A stretch of DNA of 64,000 nt from assembly GCA_964650315.1 (NCBI GenBank), contig CAZYQE010000001.1, positions 114,966 through 178,965 on the forward strand, given 5' to 3'. Shown piece by piece: positions 60,470-64,000 of this stretch (position 1 is the stretch's first letter; each line of letters starts with the position of its first letter). The position numbers and the translations under genes are program-made. This stretch comes from CAJMSU01 sp964650315. Its GTDB lineage: Bacteria; Bacillota_I; Bacilli_A; RF39; UBA660. Under the pieces are notes generated by a model. The model ran no database searches, was not told the DNA's origin, and saw only the letters and a program-made list of their open reading frames with translations.

Positions 60470-61528
60470 ATGTCAAATAATAAAATAAATTATAGGTTAT
60501 TAAATGTAACACTTTTAATGGTACTTTTATTTATAGGTTTTAGTAATATTAATTTATGGATAGGAATAGTAGCTAAAATAGTATCTTTACTATTACCATT
60601 TATTATTGGATTTGTTTTAGCATACGCTATACATCCAGTAGTACAGTTTTTAGAAAACAAAGGTGTTAGAAGATGGATTGCTTTAATTGCAGTAATTCTA
60701 TTCCTAGTTCTAGCGATAGTTGGATTATTAATTCTTACGTTACCAATGTTATATGACCAAATAGGTTCTTTTGCAAATTACATAATTGAATTAGTAGAAG
60801 ATATTGGTACTAAATTCAATCTTAATTTAGCTGGATTTGAAATAAAAATATCTGATTACTTTAATGATATTATTAAGTATGTAGGTAAACTTACATCATC
60901 AGGAGCAGGTAATATAATTTCTAGTCTTATATCTTTTGCTGGAAGTTTTATATTAGGACTAGTTGGATTTATTTATTTCTTAGTTGATATGGAAAAAATA
61001 AAAAAAGGATTTAAACATATATTATTATCTATTAGTAAGAAAACATTTAATTATTTTAAAACATTAGATGTAGAATTAGGAAATTACATAAAAGGATTAT
61101 GTATGTTTATGGTAATTCAATTTTTTGAATATAGTTTCCTATTCTTTATAGTAGGTCATCCTAACTGGTTAATATTAGGACTACTTGCTTGTGTTACTAC
61201 AGTTATTCCATATTTTGGAGGATTAATTACTAATTTAATCGCTATACTTACTGCATGTTTAATATCTACTAAACTAGTAATACTTACAATCATTATTTGT
61301 TTAATATTCCCACAATTAGATGGATATGTAATTTCTCCTAAAATTTATGGTAAAACAAATAATGTCAATCCATTAATTACTATTATGGTAGTTAGTATAG
61401 GTGGATCATTAATGGGAGTAATTGGTATTATTGCAGCTTTACCAATATATCTGTTAATAAGATCTACATATCTATTCTTTAAAAAAGATATAGAAAAGAA
61501 AGTAAAAGAAGTTAAAAAGAGTATGTAA
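60470..61528 (+). CDS. AI-2E family transporter
   Basis: 352 residues, about eight membrane helices. Fits PF01594: the N-terminal pair with PFIIGFVLAYAIHPVVQFLE, and the C-terminal LLACVTTVIPYFGGLITN, then FPQLDGYVISPKIYG, the family core. Members move small molecules or Na+/H+; the name comes from a single family member in autoinducer-2 export and does not prove that role. Monocistronic after dtd by 4 nt. Confidence 0.88.
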   Translation: MSNNKINYRLLNVTLLMVLLFIGFSNINLWIGIVAKIVSLLLPFIIGFVLAYAIHPVVQFLENKGVRRWIALIAVILFLVLAIVGLLILTLPMLYDQIGSFANYIIELVEDIGTKFNLNLAGFEIKISDYFNDIIKYVGKLTSSGAGNIISSLISFAGSFILGLVGFIYFLVDMEKIKKGFKHILLSISKKTFNYFKTLDVELGNYIKGLCMFMVIQFFEYSFLFFIVGHPNWLILGLLACVTTVIPYFGGLITNLIAILTACLISTKLVILTIIICLIFPQLDGYVISPKIYGKTNNVNPLITIMVVSIGGSLMGVIGIIAALPIYLLIRSTYLFFKKDIEKKVKEVKKSM

Positions 61529-61536
61529 CTTCTTTT
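61505..61536 (+). terminator. Intrinsic terminator
   Basis: AAGAAGTTA (61506-61514) with TAACTTCTT (61526-61534), then T-rich. Confidence 0.75.
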
Positions 61537-61571
61537 CTTATTATGATAAAATTATAAAGTAGGAGGAATCC

Positions 61572-63299
61572 ATGAAATCATTAAAAGATATATTTAAGAA
61601 AAAAGAAAATATAAATAAAAAATCTTCTTCTTATTGGCCTAAAGAAGTAAGAAAAGGTTTTAAAGTACCTAATATGACTATGTATGAATATTTAGTAGAT
61701 AAATCTAAAGATAATCTTAATCTTAGTTGTATTGGTTATTTTGATAGAAACATGAGCTATAAAACATTTTTTAGAAAAGTTAATGAATGTGCAAGAAGTT
61801 TTAAAAAACTTGGAGTAGAAGAAAAAGATGTAATTACTATATGTATGCCTAATACCCCAGAAGCGATAATTGCTTTTTATGCTTGTAATAAGATAGGTGC
61901 TATTGCTAATATGGTACATCCATTATCTGGGCAAGAAGAAATTAAATTATATGTTAATGAAACTAATTCAAAAGTATTATTAATGATAGATGTTTGTTAT
62001 GAAAAGGTAAAAGAAATAATAAATGAAACATCTTTATATAAAACAATAGTAGTATCTGCTAAAGATTCTATGCCATTACTTTGGAAAGTAGGATATCAAT
62101 TTACTAGAGGATTTAAAGTGTTAAAACCTAAAAGAAGAAATAAAAATTATATTTATTGGAATGATTTTATAATTAATGGATTAACTTATAATGAAGAAAT
62201 TACTTGTAATATGAAAAAAGATGATCCTGCTGTAATACTTCATAGTGGAGGAACAACAGGAGTTCCTAAAGGTATAGTTTTATCTAATGCTAATTTTAAT
62301 GCTCTAGAACAACAATGTGAAGTAAATATAGATAAAGCTAAAACAGGAGATAAAATAATAACAGTATTACCTATATTTCATGGCTTTGGATTAGGAGTAT
62401 GTATTCATACTGGTATGTGTAAAGGTATTAAAAATATCTTAATGCCAGAGTTTGATAATAAAAGATTTACTAAAATATTAAAATCAGAAAAACCACAATT
62501 ACTAGCTTGTGTACCTACTTTATGGAATGCTATGGTAGCTAATAAGAAATTAGAAAATACTGATTTATCTTTTTTGAAATATTGTATTAATGGTGGAGAT
62601 ACTATGTATTCTGATGCTGAAACAAACTTTAATAATTTTCTTCATAAGCATGGTGCTAATATTAAATTATCAACAGGTTATGGAATGACTGAATCAACTG
62701 CTGCTACTTGCTATAGTTATGGAGAGTCTAATGTATTAGGAAGTATAGGAGTACCTATGGTAGGTAATAAATATAAAATATGTATTCCTAATACTGCAGA
62801 AGAAGTAGAAGTAGGAGTAGAAGGAGAAATATGTGTTAATGGTCCAACTGTAATGTTAGGATATCTAAATAATGAAAAAGAAACTAATTTAGTACTTAGA
62901 AAACATAAAGATAAAAAAATATGGTTACATACAGGAGATTTAGGATACATCGCTCCTAATGGAATAGTATATTTTACACAAAGATTAAAAAGAATGATTA
63001 TATCTAATGGATATAATATTTATCCATCACAAATAGAAGAAGTAATTGAATCTCATAAAAAAGTATTACAATGTTCAGTAGTAGGAATACCTCATAAATA
63101 TAAAGGAGAAGTTGCTAAAGCATATATAGTTTTAAAGAGTGGAGAAAGTATACATCATTTAAAAAAAGAAATAAAAGAATTATGTAAAGAGAATTTAGCA
63201 AAATATTCAATACCTAAAGAATATGAATTTAGAAAATCATTACCTAAAACATTACTAGGAAAAGTAAATTATAAAGAATTAAGTGATGAAAATAAATAG
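61572..63299 (+). CDS. AMP-binding acyl-CoA synthetase (long-chain type)
   Basis: 575 residues. The P-loop of the ANL superfamily is HSGGTTGVPKGIVLSN; further motifs are STGYGMTESTAATCY, LHTGDLGYI and LLGKVNYKEL with the catalytic Lys near the C-terminus. It activates a fatty or other carboxylic acid as an acyl-AMP and then CoA ester. Substrate not determinable. Ribosome site AGGAGG; an isolated gene before glyS. Confidence 0.88.
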   Translation: MKSLKDIFKKKENINKKSSSYWPKEVRKGFKVPNMTMYEYLVDKSKDNLNLSCIGYFDRNMSYKTFFRKVNECARSFKKLGVEEKDVITICMPNTPEAIIAFYACNKIGAIANMVHPLSGQEEIKLYVNETNSKVLLMIDVCYEKVKEIINETSLYKTIVVSAKDSMPLLWKVGYQFTRGFKVLKPKRRNKNYIYWNDFIINGLTYNEEITCNMKKDDPAVILHSGGTTGVPKGIVLSNANFNALEQQCEVNIDKAKTGDKIITVLPIFHGFGLGVCIHTGMCKGIKNILMPEFDNKRFTKILKSEKPQLLACVPTLWNAMVANKKLENTDLSFLKYCINGGDTMYSDAETNFNNFLHKHGANIKLSTGYGMTESTAATCYSYGESNVLGSIGVPMVGNKYKICIPNTAEEVEVGVEGEICVNGPTVMLGYLNNEKETNLVLRKHKDKKIWLHTGDLGYIAPNGIVYFTQRLKRMIISNGYNIYPSQIEEVIESHKKVLQCSVVGIPHKYKGEVAKAYIVLKSGESIHHLKKEIKELCKENLAKYSIPKEYEFRKSLPKTLLGKVNYKELSDENK

Positions 63300-63302
63300 T
63301 TA

Positions 63303-63331
63303 TTGCAAAAATATCTAAAAAATAGTATTAT
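63303..63331 (+). promoter_or_regulatory. Promoter of glyS
   Basis: TTGCAA (63303-63308), 17 nt, TATTAT (63326-63331); predicted start near 63338. Confidence 0.7.
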
Positions 63332-63337
63332 AAAAGT

Positions 63338-63448
63338 GTAATATATAAATGTGATGACCAGTGTGGAAAGCTGAGAGCAATATTTTAAAGTGATTCTTCT
63401 AGAATAAGTAAGGTGGAACCGCGGGAATATCTCGTCCTTACGTTTTTC
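63338..63448 (+). promoter_or_regulatory. T-box leader (glycine) with unusually short Stem I
   Basis: The T-box motif AGGTGGAACCGCG is at 63411-63423. The terminator GTAAGG (63408-63413) with CCTTAC (63436-63441) and T5 follows. Stem III is ATTCT-TCT-AGAAT (about 63393-63405). Stem I must fit in about 63338-63385; a small hairpin CAG...CTG there holds GGA (63365-63367), a Gly codon, as candidate specifier. Regulates the glyS gene by uncharged tRNA-Gly. Confidence 0.75.
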
Positions 63449-63476
63449 TAGGAGTTTTTTATTAAAAGGAGGAAAC

Positions 63477-64000
63477 ATGAAAGATTTAACAATGGAAAAA
63501 TTAGTAAATTATTCTAAACAATATGGATTTATATTCCAAGGATCAGAAATATATGGAGGACTTGCTAATACATGGGATTATGGTCCATTAGGTAGTAGAT
63601 TAAAAAATAATATTAAAGATTCATGGAGAAAAAGATTTATTCAAGAACGTCCTAATGCTTATGAAGTAGATGCTGCAATATTAATGCATCCTACAGTTTG
63701 GGAAGCTAGTGGTCATGTTGGAAGTTTTTCTGATCCATTAATTGATTGTAAAAACTGTAAAATGAGACATCGAGTAGATGAATTAATAAATAGTTATGAT
63801 CCTGATGCTAATGCTGATGGTATGAGTAGAGAAGAAATGATTAACTATGTAAAAGAAAATAAAGTACCATGTCCTAATTGTGGTAAAAGTGATTATACAG
63901 ATATTCGTGAATTTAATTTGATGTTTGAAACACATAGAGGAGTTACAGAAGATTCTAAGAGTAAAATATATTTAAGACCAGAAAATGCTCAAGGAGAATA
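63477..64000 (+). CDS. glyS: Glycyl-tRNA synthetase (single-subunit class), N-terminal part
   Basis: The start is ATG 63477, behind AAAAGGAGGAAAC; the gene runs off the window. About 174 residues are visible: YGFIFQGSEIYGGLANTWDYGPLG, HPTVWEASGHVGSFSDPL, zinc-type Cys pairs CKNCKM and CPNCGK, REFNLMFETH and YLRPENAQGEY. This is the eukaryote-like dimeric GlyRS (GlyQS-type two-subunit genes are not seen). The T-box leader supports Gly. Confidence 0.96.
   Translation, partial: MKDLTMEKLVNYSKQYGFIFQGSEIYGGLANTWDYGPLGSRLKNNIKDSWRKRFIQERPNAYEVDAAILMHPTVWEASGHVGSFSDPLIDCKNCKMRHRVDELINSYDPDANADGMSREEMINYVKENKVPCPNCGKSDYTDIREFNLMFETHRGVTEDSKSKIYLRPENAQGE

Noticed and set aside
1..64000. Alternative genetic code (UGA as Trp) because of the AT-rich, mycoplasma-like composition
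   Set aside because: TGA serves as a clear stop for several genes (for example ruvB at 36784-36786) and Trp is coded by TGG.
1..64000. CRISPR arrays, tRNA and rRNA genes
   Set aside because: No spaced direct repeats, no tRNA cloverleaf signature (T-loop GTTCGA with matching arms) and no rRNA-like GC-rich block were found by reading.

Overview
The window is a strongly AT-rich, gene-dense bacterial chromosome segment using the standard bacterial code (TGA is a stop, TGG encodes Trp). The content points to a low-GC Firmicute, most likely a Bacilli/Erysipelotrichia or RF39-like lineage. The marker genes are a dnaB-type helicase loader, ComN next to a fused SecDF, one-subunit GlyRS under a T-box, RbgA, single-chain Rel and L19 behind a probable leader. 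Most genes read on the plus strand with strong GGAGG-type ribosome sites. Genus cannot be assigned from sequence alone. I saw no tRNA, rRNA, CRISPR array or complete insertion sequence.

Layout: 0-6.3 kb is the start of a division/cell-wall cluster (rsmH end, ftsL, PASTA PBP), followed by five unknown membrane-anchored or coiled-coil proteins. 6.3-12.5 kb holds a Ca2+ P-type ATPase, a MYG1-like protein, a small operon behind a promoter with ten G, and a glutathione peroxidase/thioredoxin reductase pair. 12.5-15.4 kb is a minus-strand LysM/SpoIID/peptidoglycan-binding operon, followed by a non-coding-looking stretch that contains a candidate type I toxin-antitoxin locus. 15.4-24.4 kb has a SpoVD-like PBP, a methyltransferase-like protein, a GNAT/amidotransferase/HAD/mnmA operon, then mraY and ftsW. 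24.4-33.9 kb has dCMP deaminase, DUF177-rpmF, dnaB, HD hydrolase, Mn-pyrophosphatase, a DUF368-uppP undecaprenyl-phosphate pair, a phosphohexomutase and a YebC regulator. 33.9-48.3 kb has ruvAB-queA, rplS-lepB, several hydrolases, a second G10-promoter operon, and a run of small accessory enzymes. 48.3-64 kb is the conserved rbgA-rnhB-topA-xerC block (with an inserted unknown gene), comN-secDF-rel-dtd, an AI-2E exporter-like protein, an acyl-CoA synthetase and the start of glyS.

Four points stand out. (1) Two promoters (10.0 and 41.2 kb) carry a run of exactly ten G between TTGACA and the -10, giving the same 19-nt spacer. Both drive two-gene operons that include a small DUF1292-like protein. 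This is the signature of slipped-strand phase-variable promoters. (2) 15.0-15.3 kb encodes a 27-residue hydrophobic peptide with a strong ribosome site. It is convergent with a predicted ~107-nt RNA, and an 18-nt direct repeat lies at both ends, an arrangement like Fst/par type I toxin-antitoxin loci. (3) Ribosomal protein L32 starts with an extension resembling the Prp protease site of Firmicute L27. (4) The glyS T-box leader has an unusually short Stem I. Extended -10 promoters (TGnTATAAT) fused to terminators recur throughout.
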